From Aphis gossypii (Eukaryota; Arthropoda; Insecta; Hemiptera; Aphididae): a DNA stretch of 64,000 nucleotides. The DNA lies in assembly GCF_020184175.1 (NCBI RefSeq), contig NC_065532.1, positions 14,942,001 to 15,006,000 on the forward strand, in the 5' to 3' direction. Shown here piece by piece: positions 1 to 15,600 of the stretch (the stretch's first letter is position 1; every line of letters begins with the position of its first letter). The translations under genes and the position numbers were made by a program. The notes below the pieces were generated by a model. It had not been told where the DNA came from. It did not search any database and was given only the letters and a program-made list of their open reading frames with translations.

Positions 1-2920
1 CAGCCACCGGGACAGTGGACACAAGGTATACTGATGAGGTACCTAAACGTACGTACATACAACCTACCTAATATATAACTTAATAGCTTATATTATATTG
101 CCAATTAATTATTTTTGTTTATCATAAAATTAAAATATATTATGTAGGTACGTATATGTATATTATATAGATACTTATACTGGCTATACCCACTTATAGT
201 TTGGATTGAATATATTTCGTGGGCTGTAATATCGGAACAAACCAAATTTCTTCAAAAACCAATAACAATGAAAGAAAATCCTCAAATAACAGATTTTACA
301 GTATCTACCTAATCATGTACCGATGTACCTTAACTTTAATATATAGGTACCTATACTGCAGAGGTATAACCATATAGGCGAAGATGTAGGTACTTTATTT
401 TTAATACAGGACAAACACAAAAAAATATAGTTATTGTAAAGAATTAATTAATTAAAATTAATATACTTATAACATGGTATGGTAAATATAATATAGTGTC
501 TAATATATTCAATTTAGATTGAAAAAAAAGGTCGTGATGGTTAACAGTGCGTATTAAGGTGAATGATTGAAGAATTTTTAAGATATAGTTGATTATAGGA
601 ATATGGCACAGCCTACAGCTGGGTATCTATATGAATGGGTAGTATGGATTGAGCAGCAAGGATAGTTTTGAAACTTAAGAGAGCTATGAATTTGGGGATC
701 AATTTAACCGACCGATTTTACTAGCAATATTTTGGAAAATGGAAGAAATCTTGAATTTTCGTGTACCTATAGTGGTGAGAAGGACAAAAGGGATATTATG
801 TATAAACGCAGCAGCACGTAGAAATTGTCAGTGCTCATAAATCCGAGATCGCTATTGTGTTCGTACGTAGTGCGTACTGGTGTGTTAGGTATATATAGCC
901 TCGAAAGATGCAACACGTTTAAGAACATAAGATTTCTGAAGTATAAAAACCTAGTAGTTGAAAGGCATTTCTTTTTTATTATTAACTGTTTTTTTTTTTT
1001 TTTTTTACTGATTTAAAGAAAATACTTGAAAATCTTGCTAAAAAATTTAAAAATCCTGGTTTGTTATTTAAACAAGGGTACTATTCATATGTAATATTGA
1101 TTTACATAAAAGGAAAGCACAAAGTTGAATATTCTATAAGCGAAGAAATAATATCCGAAACAGAAACAAAAACTAAGGGCTTTCCGTGAAAAGATTTTTC
1201 TTGGAATAAAATATATAATTATGTATACATTTATAGAGATAACTATGTTGTTGATTGGGATAGCATTAATGTTGATAATAAAAAAAAAACGATTCAACTA
1301 AGTTCAAGATTAAAAAAAAAATAATTTTTGAAACGTTGAATAATAGGTATCTATATCATTTGAAATACTGCATTTGTACCTAATAAAAAAATCAGGTTGA
1401 TTTTCGTCACAATAATTATGATAAAATCAAAACCTCATTTGCAGATTTTTATTTAAGATTTTTAAAATGTGAATCGTTACAAACATTATTTTTTGACTGT
1501 TTACGAAAACTAACTGTGGTAAAATAATGGAGTTGCAATTTAAATAATACAATAAAACTTGTGTTTAAGTTTTAAATATATGATCGATCGCAACTCACGC
1601 AAGTGTATTTTAAAATGATTAATAAACGTCTTGTAAAGGATACGTATTTCCTTAGACATTCTTTTAGGAGCAAATATAAAATTTGTAAAAATTATAACTA
1701 TGTATGCTCAAAAATAAAATAATATATTTTTAAAAATAGTTAAATTATACCTATGAATTAGTATTTTTCACGACTATTGTATTTATTTTTCAAAGTTTAA
1801 GTTTCTTAGAAAGTAAAGAAAAATTATTGTTATTTTATATGTAGGTACTTATTTTTCCATTATATATAAATATAACTATAAACAATGTAATTAATAATAA
1901 ACTAGGTATATCTAATTGGCAATTCACGTAGTGGTGAGCAGTTCATTTATTTATTTATTTAAAATTTAAATATCATAATTTTTGTTCAACTTATTCACAA
2001 TGAATAAATTACAGTAAAAATTATGCTAATAGTCTGACTAATACCATTAAGGCGTTTCTTAGTTTATTTTTAAAACTTGGTTTTTTTTATTATAATTGTT
2101 ATAAAAAAAAGCAAAGTTTACATCCTATGTATTACCTACCTATATTAATGATGATTTTAATTTTCAGTTTTACTATTGTTCCACATAATGACCACATTTA
2201 TCATATTATAATATTATCAATATAATATGTGTCTATTGATAATAAGTAATAACTAAGCAAGAATTCATTATTACTAGGTTATAGGAGGTATAAGGTATAA
2301 ATGTATTAATCTACGTCGAATTCGGTACCTATTTTAGTATAGTCATTCATTACAGGCACGTGCAGAATTTAATCGTAATGCGGCATATAGAATAAAAAAA
2401 GTTAATTTTGAACATTATTGATAATAGGTATGATACACAGGTAGATTGATTGTACTATTGTTCATAATTTTGATTAAATATTTATTCGTCATATAAACTA
2501 GGTAGATACGATATTGTTCAAAGTCTCTCTATTAGCTAATGAAAAAAAATGGTTGAGATCCATTTTATATCATTCTACTTCAATTAAATAATGAATAAGC
2601 TCGGCATTAAGTGACTATAATTTACAAAGCCATGGCCCACGGGACAATCAATTGGCCCAAACCGTTTTGCGGATGAAATATATTAAAACACTCCTGCTGC
2701 ACCCTAGCACGCCTATGTAGTAGTAATTTGTGTGTTTTCCATGTTCGACACGCGTTTAAACTAGCCGGTTGCGATAATTTATTATTATTTCGTTGTAAAT
2801 TGTCATCAAAATTTGTTCCTTGTTAATTATATATTATACAGTCCTCTATCTAATTATATTCTAATCATATTACGCGTTATATTGTAATTATTATTATAAA
2901 CGAACTGTGTACACCTCCTA
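1..2920. other. Upstream intergenic DNA, no gene seen
   Basis: AT-rich non-coding DNA with no exon-like stretch that I can support. Reading frames are short and start at random points. The first ~40 bases are GC-richer and end in possible donor sites, so the tail of an upstream exon is conceivable but cannot be shown. A GC-richer patch at about 2630-2710 (around the words ggcccacggg and ggcccaaacc) resembles an old repeat fragment. Nothing else stands out apart from many TAGGTA/TACCTA words. Confidence 0.6.
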
Positions 2921-3003
2921 CCTAATAATAATAATAATAATAATGTTATAATGATGATAATTAATATGATATTATTATCATATCATTATTATTATTATTA
3001 TTA
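2921..3003. repeat. (TAA)n/(TTA)n imperfect inverted repeat
   Basis: A run of about seven TAA units (2924-2942) is followed by a short AT-rich centre and then a run of TTA units (about 2984-3002). The two runs are complementary, so the segment can fold into a long AT-only hairpin. It lies directly upstream of the abrupt change to GC-rich sequence that begins near 3004, which holds the promoter and first exon of the AJM-1-like gene. It could be a simple-sequence expansion or a structural boundary; only the sequence arrangement is certain. Confidence 0.7.
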
Positions 3004-3474
3004 CGCGAATTCACGCCGAGGTGGCACGAGGTGTGTGTACGAATGCAAATTACAAACGATACAATTTATTTACGGTAACACACGTCGATAGGTACTATCG
3101 CGTCCATCGTGTTTCTTTTTCTACGATCGCGTCGTGTTATTTATTATTATTATTAGTTTATATTGCGCCGGTCACGCGGCCGGTATGGTCCCGATAATAC
3201 CGTGTACCGGTAATACGGCGGACACTGCCGGTCACACTGCGCGTTTGACCCGAGACCGGTTTGCGCCGGAACCCGGGGCGGCGACGTTGTCCGTTCGTCG
3301 TTTTCCGCGTCGGGCCGCAATGCCGCCGCAGCCGCCGTAGTGCCGAACGGGCAGACGGCGCAGTACAGTGCTGTTAGTTGTCGGTGGCGTGCACTGTTGC
3401 GGTCGCGTCCAGAACCGGATGCCGGAACGAACATAAAACAAAAACCACAGGTTCAACAACAACGATTGTTATTG

Positions 3475-3480
3475 TCAGTC
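3475..3480 (+). promoter_or_regulatory. Candidate initiator (TCAGTC) of the AJM-1-like gene
   Basis: TCAGTC matches the arthropod initiator consensus TCAGTY, which would put the start at the A at 3477. It lies inside the only GC-rich block upstream of the gene, about 420 bp before a strong splice donor at 3903. No TATA box sits 30 bp upstream, as is usual for GC-rich insect promoters. Other TSS positions within 3130-3480 are possible. Confidence 0.35.
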
Positions 3481-3902
3481 GTTGTTCTTCGGTGAGCCGG
3501 TGCAGTCGTGTCGCTCGTCCGACTCTCCCGTACGGTTTTTTTTTGTTTTTGGTTTTCGGTCCGCAAGAACGTGTCGAGACGACCACACGACTTCTGATCT
3601 CGCGGCGACACGTTGTCGACGATATTATTCCTCCTCTGTGGTCTTCGTCGACGCCGTTCGGTTCGGTCGGTCGTCGTTAGTTGCCGATCGGCAGTACGGC
3701 GAGTACGCGGTGTCGACCGACTCGGTCCCGGTGGCCGTCGGCCGGAATGTGCCGCACCGAGTGAAATATTTCTGTGTCGCGGCGATTATGTGTTGGAGAC
3801 CACGACGTCCAGCGCGTGTGCAGTGTACTTCAACGCAAGAGCGAACGCCTTCGACGGATTGATATCGGTGAAGACATCGAAATATAATATCGTCTGCAAG
3901 TC
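3477..3902 (+). other. 5' untranslated first exon of the AJM-1-like gene
   Basis: A GC-rich segment in otherwise AT-rich DNA ends in a near-perfect donor (GTAAGTG at 3903). The first coding ATG lies in the next exon (9633-9846), so this exon is a leader. It contains upstream ATGs, including a closed reading frame of 24 codons at 3788-3862 (ATG to TGA) and a shorter one starting near 3749, so translation of the main frame may be restrained by uORFs. The left end is uncertain; GC-rich sequence extends back to about 3005. Confidence 0.55.
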
Positions 3903-6900
3903 GTAAGTGTGATATATCATTATTATAATAAACACCATTTTAGATTTAATTATAATAGGCGCCTTATCGTGATATCGTTTGGTAACCCTATGTTTGGTCC
4001 GACATCCAAGACTTTGATTACCCGCTTATTACGATTTAATTTGTCTGGTATTGCTCGTGCCAGACGCCGGGACGCTTAAACGGTTTACGTCTAATGATTC
4101 GATAGTGAGCTAAATGTTATAATTGGTCCATTTTTCGTAATAATCGGCGCATTAGTGTTTAAAGATTTTATTGCTCACAGGACATTATTACCTATGGCTT
4201 CAAAGATATTGGATTATATTACGTTTAAACTTACCTAGCCATTGTGTATTCCGTGTATTTTGTCTATTTAGAGGACGAAGAGTCTTGGGATCCATTAAAA
4301 AACCGTTCGTCGCATGATGCCTTTCTAAATCTTTTGTTCTGTCTTAGTTTTATTTCAATGCCGGTTAGATTCAACATTCCTACAGTTATATTTACCGTAC
4401 ATAATATACCTAGATACCTAGATCTGGTTCAATTCTATACGAAATTCATCGCCAAATATTTCTTAGTTTTATAATAGAACGTATAATAAACTTCATTAAT
4501 CGCTTCCGTGAAATCCCCGAAATTCGGTTTAAGTGATCTAGGTAAACAAGTAGCAAGTTGGTATATTGTGTTTATTTGATTACTAATATTATCACTATTG
4601 TCTATGCCATATTAATAACTAGTAAAATATTATAGAGTAGCTATTAAGATTTCGGATGAAATTTTATTTTAATTACAATTAAAATATAAAATCGAAATCC
4701 GTATTGCGATCACGTAAATTAGGTAGTTATTTGAATGAATCAAAACAAGGGTAAATAAATGATCTGGTTATTATTTGTTATGTTTATTTTTGAATTTATT
4801 GTTTGATAAATTATCTCAAGTTTTAAAGCAAATTTGTTGATCTATATATTACTTAAAAATGTGGTTATGTAGTAGATGGTTTTAGGGAATAAAATTTACT
4901 TTAGTCAACATTCACCCTATTATTTTAACGATAAACATCTGTCATCCGGGCTCTGAAAAAACATGCATGCTACATGTATATACGATGTGTCGACTTCGAA
5001 AGTGACATAAGAGGGTTAATATATTGTGTTTATAGTTTTTGTTTTTAATAAAAAATATATTATAGCTTTATAAAATTAACAGACACCTACCTAATATATT
5101 TTTCATATTTTGTTTTTTATATTAACTATATTTAATATTAAGAATAATATCACTCATTTTACTTCATCTTAGAATATATGTAATGTAGACTAACATGAAC
5201 AATGAACATAGTGAAGTTAAAATGTTAAACTAATTTAATTTTTACGAAAAGTATTTTGAATAAAATTATATAAATACGTGTAAAATAACCACCTACGCCT
5301 ATACCATTTTCATTGAAACAGGATTTTAAACGTTACAATTACTTGGAAACGAATACATCTTTCTCATGGCCTACGTATGTATTGTCTTAGAACTTTCACT
5401 TAGGTAGTCGACTATTCTCACGATGTAATATAGGTACTTTAAAAATACCAGAAAAGAACATTACTTGCTTTTGGTGAAGGTGTACTAGCCGCGTAGAATT
5501 TCTATATTTTTTGGTTTCATAGAACTATTAAAAAGTTGTGGTTACCTTTAAACTATCTATAAAATAAATTTAGTAATTCGCTAACATGTAGAAATATAAA
5601 CTATAAATATTTGTAATTATTATTGTATTTTAGTTCTTAGTAGAGTTAAAAGTATATTGGATTAAAAATTATTTATTTAATTCTGTATTGACTCCTTTTA
5701 AAGTTGAAAACATTTTAATTTCTTATTTTGAAATAAGTATTTTGTAAAATCGCCATTATGTCAAATAATCGAGAAAAACAAAAATTAATTTGAGAAAAAT
5801 AAGAATTTTCACATAAAACCAATTTTTTATATTGGTATTATATTGGTATTTTATAAATATAATAATATTAATATATATTAATTTCAAAATATTTTGGTTC
5901 TCATACAATTTATAGATTTAATATTGTAAGTTGTTCACTTTTGTTTCTTAAGTTGATATAAGCTCTTCGTAGACTGTTATTACAGCAATTAATAAAAAAA
6001 AAAAATATCTAAAATACACGATCACGACTTTTTTTCATAAGCTTTCTTATTTATTACGAAAATTGTCAAAATCACGAAAATTTATGTTATTTAGTAGCTG
6101 AAAGGTTAGGTAAAGTTTTCAATTCGTATACCTTTAGCTTTAAAATTTGTTCATAAAGCTCATGCAAAAATATTTCAAAATTTCAATAAGAAATTCAAAC
6201 AAAAAATAATGGTTTTATAATCTAAAAATATTATTATTTGTTGCCCGTCGTTCTACACTTTTCGCCACATCAAATATTATTATTTACTATACACAATGCA
6301 ATTTTCAAAATATTTGGAATAATTTTAAGTTATTTATATCAATAACCTATTATTATTATTTTAACCTATTCATATTATCGTTTTACGGTATTGACTTAAA
6401 TAACAGCTAAAAATATTATATAATACATACTAAACGACAGAAAAATAGTTCAGTCTACCGTATTTCTGTCTGTATACTAATTGCTAATAGAAAAATAAAC
6501 ACTTGATAGCGGTATAATAATATTATAGAATTAGTATCATTAAAAATATTGCCCGACAGCTAGTGTGTCCGCAATGATTTATTACCGAATTTGAATTTAA
6601 TAATATTATAGTGACCTACTCTATGCCGTGGTACACTCGACACCTACTATATAAAGTAGAACAACTTCCTATATTTCTTCTTGTTTTCATATTCATTGGT
6701 GTAAAATAAGAGAAAATGAGGGTTCAAATAAAATATCCTTTAGTATAACCTTTATACACATAAAGTTTAGAAAATAACGGGGTACCTTAACAGATTTATT
6801 ACCTATTTATTGAAATATTAATTGAATATGTATATTAATATAAGAATTTACAGTCTATAAATGTAATGTATATATATTGTTGTATATAGATAATGATAAC

Positions 6901-9632
6901 ATTGATAACAAATAAACAAGTAATTAAATAATAAGAGTAGTACAAAAAACAATATGTTTTGAAATAGTTGTTAATTATTATTGATATGTTTACACTTGTT
7001 TTGTTTTTACTATCCAATAAGCTAACCTCTCTAATAATAAAGTACTGTTAAATTCTTTGAGTTTTCCCTGACGGACTAATGAAGGATCAAATGTAATTTT
7101 ATTCAATAAATTACAAATTCTTAGCATAATGCCGTCATAATAAGTAGAGAGGTACAGATCTTAAAAAAGTAAATTTGCATTTAATAAATGTACAATTTTG
7201 ATTGGTAGGTAATGAAAAACGACCAATAAAATATATAAATATAACAAAAATTTTACTTATTATATAAATCAGAAAGTATGATATGTTTGGATTAATAGAT
7301 TATTTTTATTTTCTAAATTAGAAGACAATGTATTTACTTTTATTTTTTTATATTTATAAATTACAGCAATAACTATGATATAAATGTACATTTCTTCACA
7401 TCAGCTATTTGTCGTTAATAATAAATACAAATACGTATTTATTACGTAGGTATTCGTAATCAATAGCAAATAGCTATTCGAAAAAAATGCGTCATGTTTA
7501 GAGTTTGACCGTAACGTAAAACCCAAAAATAAAAATAAATTACAAATTTTATTATTGCCTAAAGACTACATTGATCAACATTTTTTCTTCAAAATATTAA
7601 TAATGAATAAATTTATTCTACTTACCTATAGTCCTTTTTTTTTGGAGGAAGGAAAACATAATATGACACTGTATAATTCGACAATTAAATTGGAATGCGT
7701 ATTATTATTTCAAAAATATTAAAATAGTATCTGAGTTAGAACTAACTCCACTGTAATAATCTAAACAATATAACTAAAAGGAAGAAGCGAGGTAATTGTA
7801 AATGAATAGTGCAATATTTTTAAAGAAAATTGATAATTGTCCGTATTATTTTGTTTTTTGTTTTTGTGCTTAAAATTGATTAATGGTTTTTTAAAAATAA
7901 GAATTCATAAAAAAAAAATGAAAAAAATTAATTTTTATTTTTTGAATCAAAATTTACAATTAATCCAATAAAAATTGTTTTCAAAGATGGTCGGTACTTA
8001 AATATAATTTAGATAATTTTTTCTTAATGAATAGCATGCTATTGTATCTAAAACAATTAGTATAAAATAAAAACATTTCCTGATTATTTTGATGACAAGT
8101 GTGCAGTATTTCATTTTGGCAACTATATACAGAGGAATTTAAAAAAATTAATATTTTACTCATTTTTAATGAATATTGGCTCATTTGCTTACTTTACTTT
8201 ATATTAATATAGCTAAATAACCCCTAAAAATAGTCAAAATCCTATTTAAGTATGTTTTATAAAAAAAATTTGTTTACAATTTCGCCAACATTACATTTAC
8301 CCCATAATGTATTTATTTGCAAATTTTTTATATAATTTTCCATGAGTGAACAACAATTTATACGAATTAAATTCAATTTTTATACTCAGTAAGAATTAAG
8401 AATGATAATAAAACCTACAACATGAACTTTATATCTACTATTTACGTGTTCTATGCAAAGTTTTATCCAACTAGTAATTACTCCTTAGATTGAAATAATT
8501 ATATTTAAAAATAAATGACCGTGTATTTTTGTAAATTTGTGATACCTATGTATGATAATATATAATATCTCATCTGTATGACTGTATAACTTTTATATAC
8601 CTACTTATTTTTACTCGTATTTTTGTAAACCTAAATTATTTTAAATAAAATAGAAAATTACATTAGTTCTATAATTGTTACATATCCTTGATATAATAAA
8701 TAAACTTAACTAAATTTTTCACTATATATCTATGTTTCAAAAATTGGTAGCATTTGTCATTTATGACAAGTAGTTAACAAGATATAAGATATTCGTGTGT
8801 ATTACATCATGTTAACACTAATTTTGTTAATTTAAAATGTATTAATGCGTGTATCGTTTAAATATTATTAATTTATGATTTTTGTGACGTTTATGCTAAG
8901 TATACGCTACTTAATTACACATTTTTATACGACTATACATATCGGTAACGATTATTTAGATATCTATGTAAAATGTAGAGTGTACTAAACATAAAATAAT
9001 TTGAAATTTTTATTATATTTAGATATAATATTGTACCACTATAATTAAAATTTATGTCTTGAATAGGTATAACTATAAATTAATAATTATTCTTGTGGTG
9101 TCTATCTAATTTTAAATTCCACCTAGTAAACTGTATATTATTCTACGGTTTTTATAGTATGCAATATAGGTACACAGCATATTTGCATACTATCATGGCA
9201 TTATATATTTATATGAATATACCTACTATGTTGGTATAACCATAATAAACTTTTTCTAAATGTGTGCTTGTTATTTTTTTTATCAATTTAACTATATATT
9301 TATGTAAAATTGTATATAACATTGAATATTTGTATAATTTACATACCTATTTTTACCAAAATTGTGTTAAACATTTTTTCAGTTTAAATATAAACTTGTC
9401 TTGTTTAGTTAGGTACGGGGTAGTTTTTAAATTATACTTTAAAGCTTAAACATTTTTTGCAGTAACAAAAATATTAATTTAACATAACGTAAAAAATTAG
9501 AAATGTACGTACAAGTTCCTTGTTGAACGTCAGAGTTGCATAAATAAACTAGAATGTCTTAATAATATACCTAAGATGATTGAAATAATTATTACACTAT
9601 GCCTATGATATAATAATAAATTGTGTTTACAG
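3903..9632 (+). other. Intron 1 of the AJM-1-like gene
   Basis: A 5.7-kb AT-rich intron. It opens with GTAAGT at 3903 and closes with a CAG acceptor (tgtttacag) at 9632. No coding exon was recognised inside. A stretch around 5950-6190 shares wording with the AT-rich repeat family seen at 38.8-41.4 kb (see repeats). The remainder looks like unstructured intronic sequence. Confidence 0.55.
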
Positions 9633-9659
9633 GTCGTTAGTTAGCGTTTGTGTGTAGAT

Positions 9660-12600
9660 ATGGCTGAAAACATTGCGTTCAGTGACTGGTCGGAAAAGCT
9701 TGACACTGCTGGAACTAATCATTGGCTTCCTGCGTACGGGCTCCAACAGCCGCCAGTGGCGATAGTTGGCAATAGCCACCAACAAAACGATCCCACATTC
9801 GATTCTGGCCCTCGTGATCACACTGACTATTTTGACGATAACAATGGTAATTATAACGCACTATTATAATACTTGTAGTTTGTACACGTTTTATATAATA
9901 AAAATATATACCTACACGTATAATATATACTATACATAATACATATGAGTATGTATATTGTATATACATACGTACACACACACACACACACATACATCAA
10001 TATCTATGGCTATATTGCATTATTACTATGATAGTTACTTTGTAGACATGTATAAAACCTTTCAAAACCTTGTTCACGTAGTCCTCAGCCAAGACAACCA
10101 TATTGGCTATCTATTGTATTCCTGGCTATGCTATTGAAACAGATTAGTATAACTAAAAATTAAATAACGATACTGCTCAAATTATTAATTTGATGACATT
10201 TTAACTAGTGAGCAAAATTAAGTTTTCCTTCTCTTACAATTTTTTATGTAAAAAGATATAAAACAAAATGAGAAAATATTAACTATATGAACAGTGCTTT
10301 TGTTTACTAATTAAAAATGTAATCATATTTAATTTTTGTGTTAAAAAACATATGTATACAATATGTACATTGTACGTGTATTAATTAATAATTAATAACT
10401 GAAGAAAAAGTGTTATTTATGAATTATTCATTTTGCTACATTTCATAATATTTGTCATATAAAATTAAAATTAATTTAACAAGAACAAGTATCACGTGAA
10501 AATTGAACTATTGTACAACCTATAGCACATCCGTCACATATCCTATGCACAATAAAAACAAGTAGGTACGTTGAACCGCGTGTAGAAACGACCACGATTG
10601 TTAACAAGACCAAATTTGTTGTTTTAGTTATTGCCTATGCCTCATATGTTACGTTTAATGACAACCTACGTATATCTAATATACTTTTATTCCCATTATC
10701 TCAGAGTGAGGAGTTATTAATTATTATGTAGATCAGATATTAATATTTTTCGGTTTTTTTTTCTATCATTGTAAACATTTTATCTGTCTATGTTTAAGAC
10801 TCGTCTCTTAGCTATGTGTATGATACGCTGCATATCATGTTCGCGTTTTTTGATTCATGCTGTTAAAGTTTGTAGTACGAACTCCATGCGCGCTGAATGT
10901 GTGAATGTTGAATTGTATTTATGGTGTGTTTAATATCATGCATACTTTAAAAAACTTAGCAAATTATGAGCATTTTAAAATTTCAAAAAAAAAGAACCAG
11001 TTGTAAAATGCTCATAACTTGTTTAAAAATTAAAATATAAAAAGGCTTTACCAGTATTTAATACTTTTAAATTTTATTAAAATATTATGGTCTAATATTA
11101 ACTGATTAAAATTGATTCTTCTGAACCTTTTCAATAATATCTCTAAGTTATTTAAGACGGATATAAAATGTGTGAGTACGAGTGTACAACTTCTCATTAT
11201 TTGATCAACATTCATATTTTATTTACGAACACATTTTGTAAGTATATTATAAGGTGTGTATAATTATTTTCTTACAAATACCTTAATCTTACAATATCTG
11301 TACATAATTTTATTATTGCATAAAGTTAAAAAAATGATTGTACTATAATAAAAACATTTTGCAGTACAAATTAGTTTTTTTGATTAATGATATCTACACG
11401 AGTTTAATACTACTGAAATCCTAAGGTATTTGCATATTATTAACTGAATAAACATAAATTATAGTAAATCGAATGTTTATTTTTTAATAAAACGTTTAAT
11501 ATTCATTATATTATATTATTATACCTAAACACATAAAATGTAAAATATTTTATATTTTAATTTTCTTCAAACTATTATGATTTCATCATTATAGTAACAC
11601 TTTCTATTTTAAATTTATAATTGAAATTATAAATTTTTAAATTAATACATATTACATACATACTACATTCAATTTTTATATAATAACAATAATAATAATT
11701 AATATTTAGTAGGTTATTTTGTTAGTAAAAAATAAGGTTGTATTCAGAATTACCTATATCAATATCAATTTTAAATAAATTATACGTGTGTGAAAAACAC
11801 AATATTATTTAATATAAAACTACAATTCAATGTGTATTAGGTACACATAATAAAAAGACTTAAACATTTTAAAAGAAAATGTGTTTTTGAATTTTTTTTT
11901 TTATAAAAATTGGTAGTTGTTATTAAGATATAAAATTATCATGTACCTTATGTTTGTATTACACTTTTAGTGAGTTACTAGTCTGTGCAAAAATTTGTGT
12001 TAATAGTTTTATTTGTTTTTAATAATTATATCTAATTTTTGTTTATATTTTTTAAATAATTATTTATAGATTATTTTTAATTAATATAGATAGAATGAAT
12101 AAATATAAATAAAGTGTATGTATTATATAAAAAAAAAGAGTTCAAAAGAGATTTTGTAGTTATAGTATCTTCTTGAAAAATTTCGTTTGATTCATATTTT
12201 ACTATAATTATAGATGATATTATACCCTTAAACATTTAAATATAAAACAATGTAATTGGTGTAGATATATTTATATAGCTACGGATATAACTACTATGAT
12301 ATTTAAGTATAAATTGCATAAATGTCTATGTATTTCAATAATTACTTAAATTATATAATTTTGTAACTTATTTCAGAATTTAATAATAAGCTTTTGTTTT
12401 ATATTATTTAAAAACATAATTCATTATTCTTATTAGGTATTACTATATTAGTTATAATGGTACACCTGATGTCCTGATACATTTATCATTAACCAATATG
12501 CCAATTCAGTATATTATTACCGTGTACTTGAAATAATGTCTATATAGTTTGTGAATTTTACAACCTATATAAATATCTATACAAATGATTTATCGTACAT

Positions 12601-15600
12601 TATATCGGCAAAAAATTGCTCAAACCAAAGAAAAAAGAGGCCAGCAACGGGGCAGAATATTACCTAGTACCTACCTACCTACCGTTATTTGGCTTCACGG
12701 AAACTACTTGCAGTTTTAAATCCATTCCGTTTCTTGCGCTCGTCGTCACCGTTCACTCGTGCTAGTTTTTTTTTTATACAACATTCTTATACGATAACAA
12801 CATAATATCGTTACTTCCAAAAACAAATCATCCATGCTAAACTTGATAATTATTTATATATTTCGCTATTATAGAAAATAATTGTAATATGTTCATATTT
12901 TATCTTAAAATATATGAAAATTGCCAATACAATTCAGTTCAGTGGAAACTAATCTAGTGAATCTATATTATTTTATTGCTTATAATATATTTATACTATT
13001 TTGAACAAGTTAGACGTTTAAATTAGGATCATAGACAATGTATACAATGTTCATAAAGCGTGATGACCTTATGTTGGGAGTAAAACACCGTAAACGTGAT
13101 TTGTGATTTGATTTCTATAATGATGACTAAATATAATGACAGGTTTAAAGTTGATTGAAAACGGCATTATTTAAAATAAATTAAATAGCGGTATTTTTTC
13201 ATTAAAAAATTATTTATATTTTTAAATTAAATTTTAAATTTAACTTTGGATTCTAATTGTTTCTTTGTTTATTGTTATTATTTTAATAAAATAATTAATA
13301 AAGAACAAGAAATATTACTAGATTCGTATTAAGAATTTATTTTTATAATTAAATAAGTACCTAGGTATCCATAGTTTATATTATTAATTAGTTAATATCA
13401 TATATGTCTGGAACAAACTTAAATAATCATGGCTAATGATTATTACTTATTATAGTAATACTTGATGTAAGTAAATAATTTTTATTTTAGATTTGTGTTC
13501 TAAATAAATCAACGTTTCAATGTGTATGTAATAATTATTATTTATTATTTATTTTAATTAATTTAGATATATATATATATATATATCAAATATTAATTAA
13601 TGGTCATGATGACTAATTATAGTACTATTTAACACAAAACAGTAAATTCATATTAGTTTACAGATAACTTTCGGTTTAATAGAAATCGCATAAGAACAAA
13701 ATCTATTAAGTCAATCAAGTTAATAAGGACCGATCTCATGTATTGAAACACTTACTATAGCAATCCCAATGGCGTAACTTCAACATTTAGGTCTAGGATA
13801 AAAATTTTCAAAGACCCTTCATTTGAGCATTATATTATATAGGTGGTGTAAAATGATTGCGCTCGACTTACCTTTTTACATACGAATAACGCGACATTAT
13901 GATTGCATTAGATAAGCCTATAATATAGCCTATTGCCCTTCTAACAATTTTCCAATACACTATTTAAAACCACATTTGGACTTCGTTAACATGAAGTCGA
14001 AGTTGAAAGTTCAAATTAACCGAATCCAGCTATATTTTTAAATAGAGTATTGAAACGTTTTTAGAAGGGCAATATATTATATATAGGTTCGAGCGCAATC
14101 GTTTTGCGTTTTTCGTATAAGTAAAAAGGTAGAGCGGGCGCAATCATGTTTCACCGTTATAATATATTATGTATTATATTATTTATTATGTCTGCGAAGG
14201 AGTGAATTCGTCGTATTAAAATTATTTTATACATTTAAAAAAAATATTATCACATGTTTTATTAATTCAAAATTGTATAATAATTTTAAATTATTAAAAG
14301 AAAAACATTATATTTGTTTTACTGCGACTCCCGTCACGCCCGCACGCTCTGATCCCTCTCAGTCACGTCACTGAAAAATTTTATTTTAATGTTTTTAGAA
14401 ATATTTTATGATGCAGTTTTAAAATTACTTTTGTATTGCATTTTTTTGTTTACCTTAACTAACATTTATGTACCTAAACCTAATCTATAACGAGTGTAAA
14501 TAATACGTTATAAATAACGCAATGTTTATAATATGTATGGTGTCTAGGTATTGTCTATTTTATACATAGTACCTAATTGAAAATCAAAATTTATAATGAT
14601 AACCAGAAATTGTAAATTAGCAAATAGTATTAAAAAGGGGATATACATTTTAAATCGAGAGTCATGTGACTGTTTCACTCAAAACACTGAGTAGGTATTA
14701 CTAGATATTAGGTATACTACTTCATTTTACTGACCTTTAGAATAATTACTGGTCATCATGAAACGATGTATTTAATTAAATATGTTATAATATAAAAAAT
14801 AAATGTACAAAGTAATTTCAGCAAATGGATGAACATTCTTAAGATCTCTTATATTTGAGTAGATTAGGGAGAGAATTTATGATAAGTTCGCTCATAGACC
14901 CAATTTTTATAAGTTTCACCACTGACCATCACCGTATTTTTATGTAGGTAGGTACATACCTATATAATGTAAGGTATTTATCGATTATTTTTTCTCTACT
15001 TAGTAAAAATTCTTAATTGGAACATTATTGTTATATATATATGAATTAAAATATTTAACTCTTATTAGTCCTATTATTATAATTTATTATATATTTATCA
15101 TCGACTCGGCCTCGTATCAATTGTCACGTTTCAATTGTGCCCTTCGTATGGTTTTCGTTTCCGTATTCTGAATATATTCGTATAGATTTTTGTCAGAGTA
15201 AATATGCACGTGTAGTTTCTGTGTCCTAATAATTGGCTAGTATATAGACTATATTATATTATAGTAGCGTGCATTGTTGATCACGTGTCTTTGTTTTCGT
15301 CTTATTAGTTATTAGTTATTACGGTATACAAACACGTAGGACGACGTGTGTATTATTCTATATTAACGACCGACGAAATATGTTAAACGATTTGCCGACA
15401 CATTGACAAAATATTATGCAATTCTATATGCCTATATAACAAATAACTGTACGAATTGTAAATAATTTTTATAGATAATAAACACTGTCGCTGTGTCACT
15501 GCAGTGACTTGTAAAACTGAGACACAAAACAGTATAACAAATACTGACGTGTTTAAAATTTCTTAGAAAATAACATAATAATCCTATTAAACTAACGATT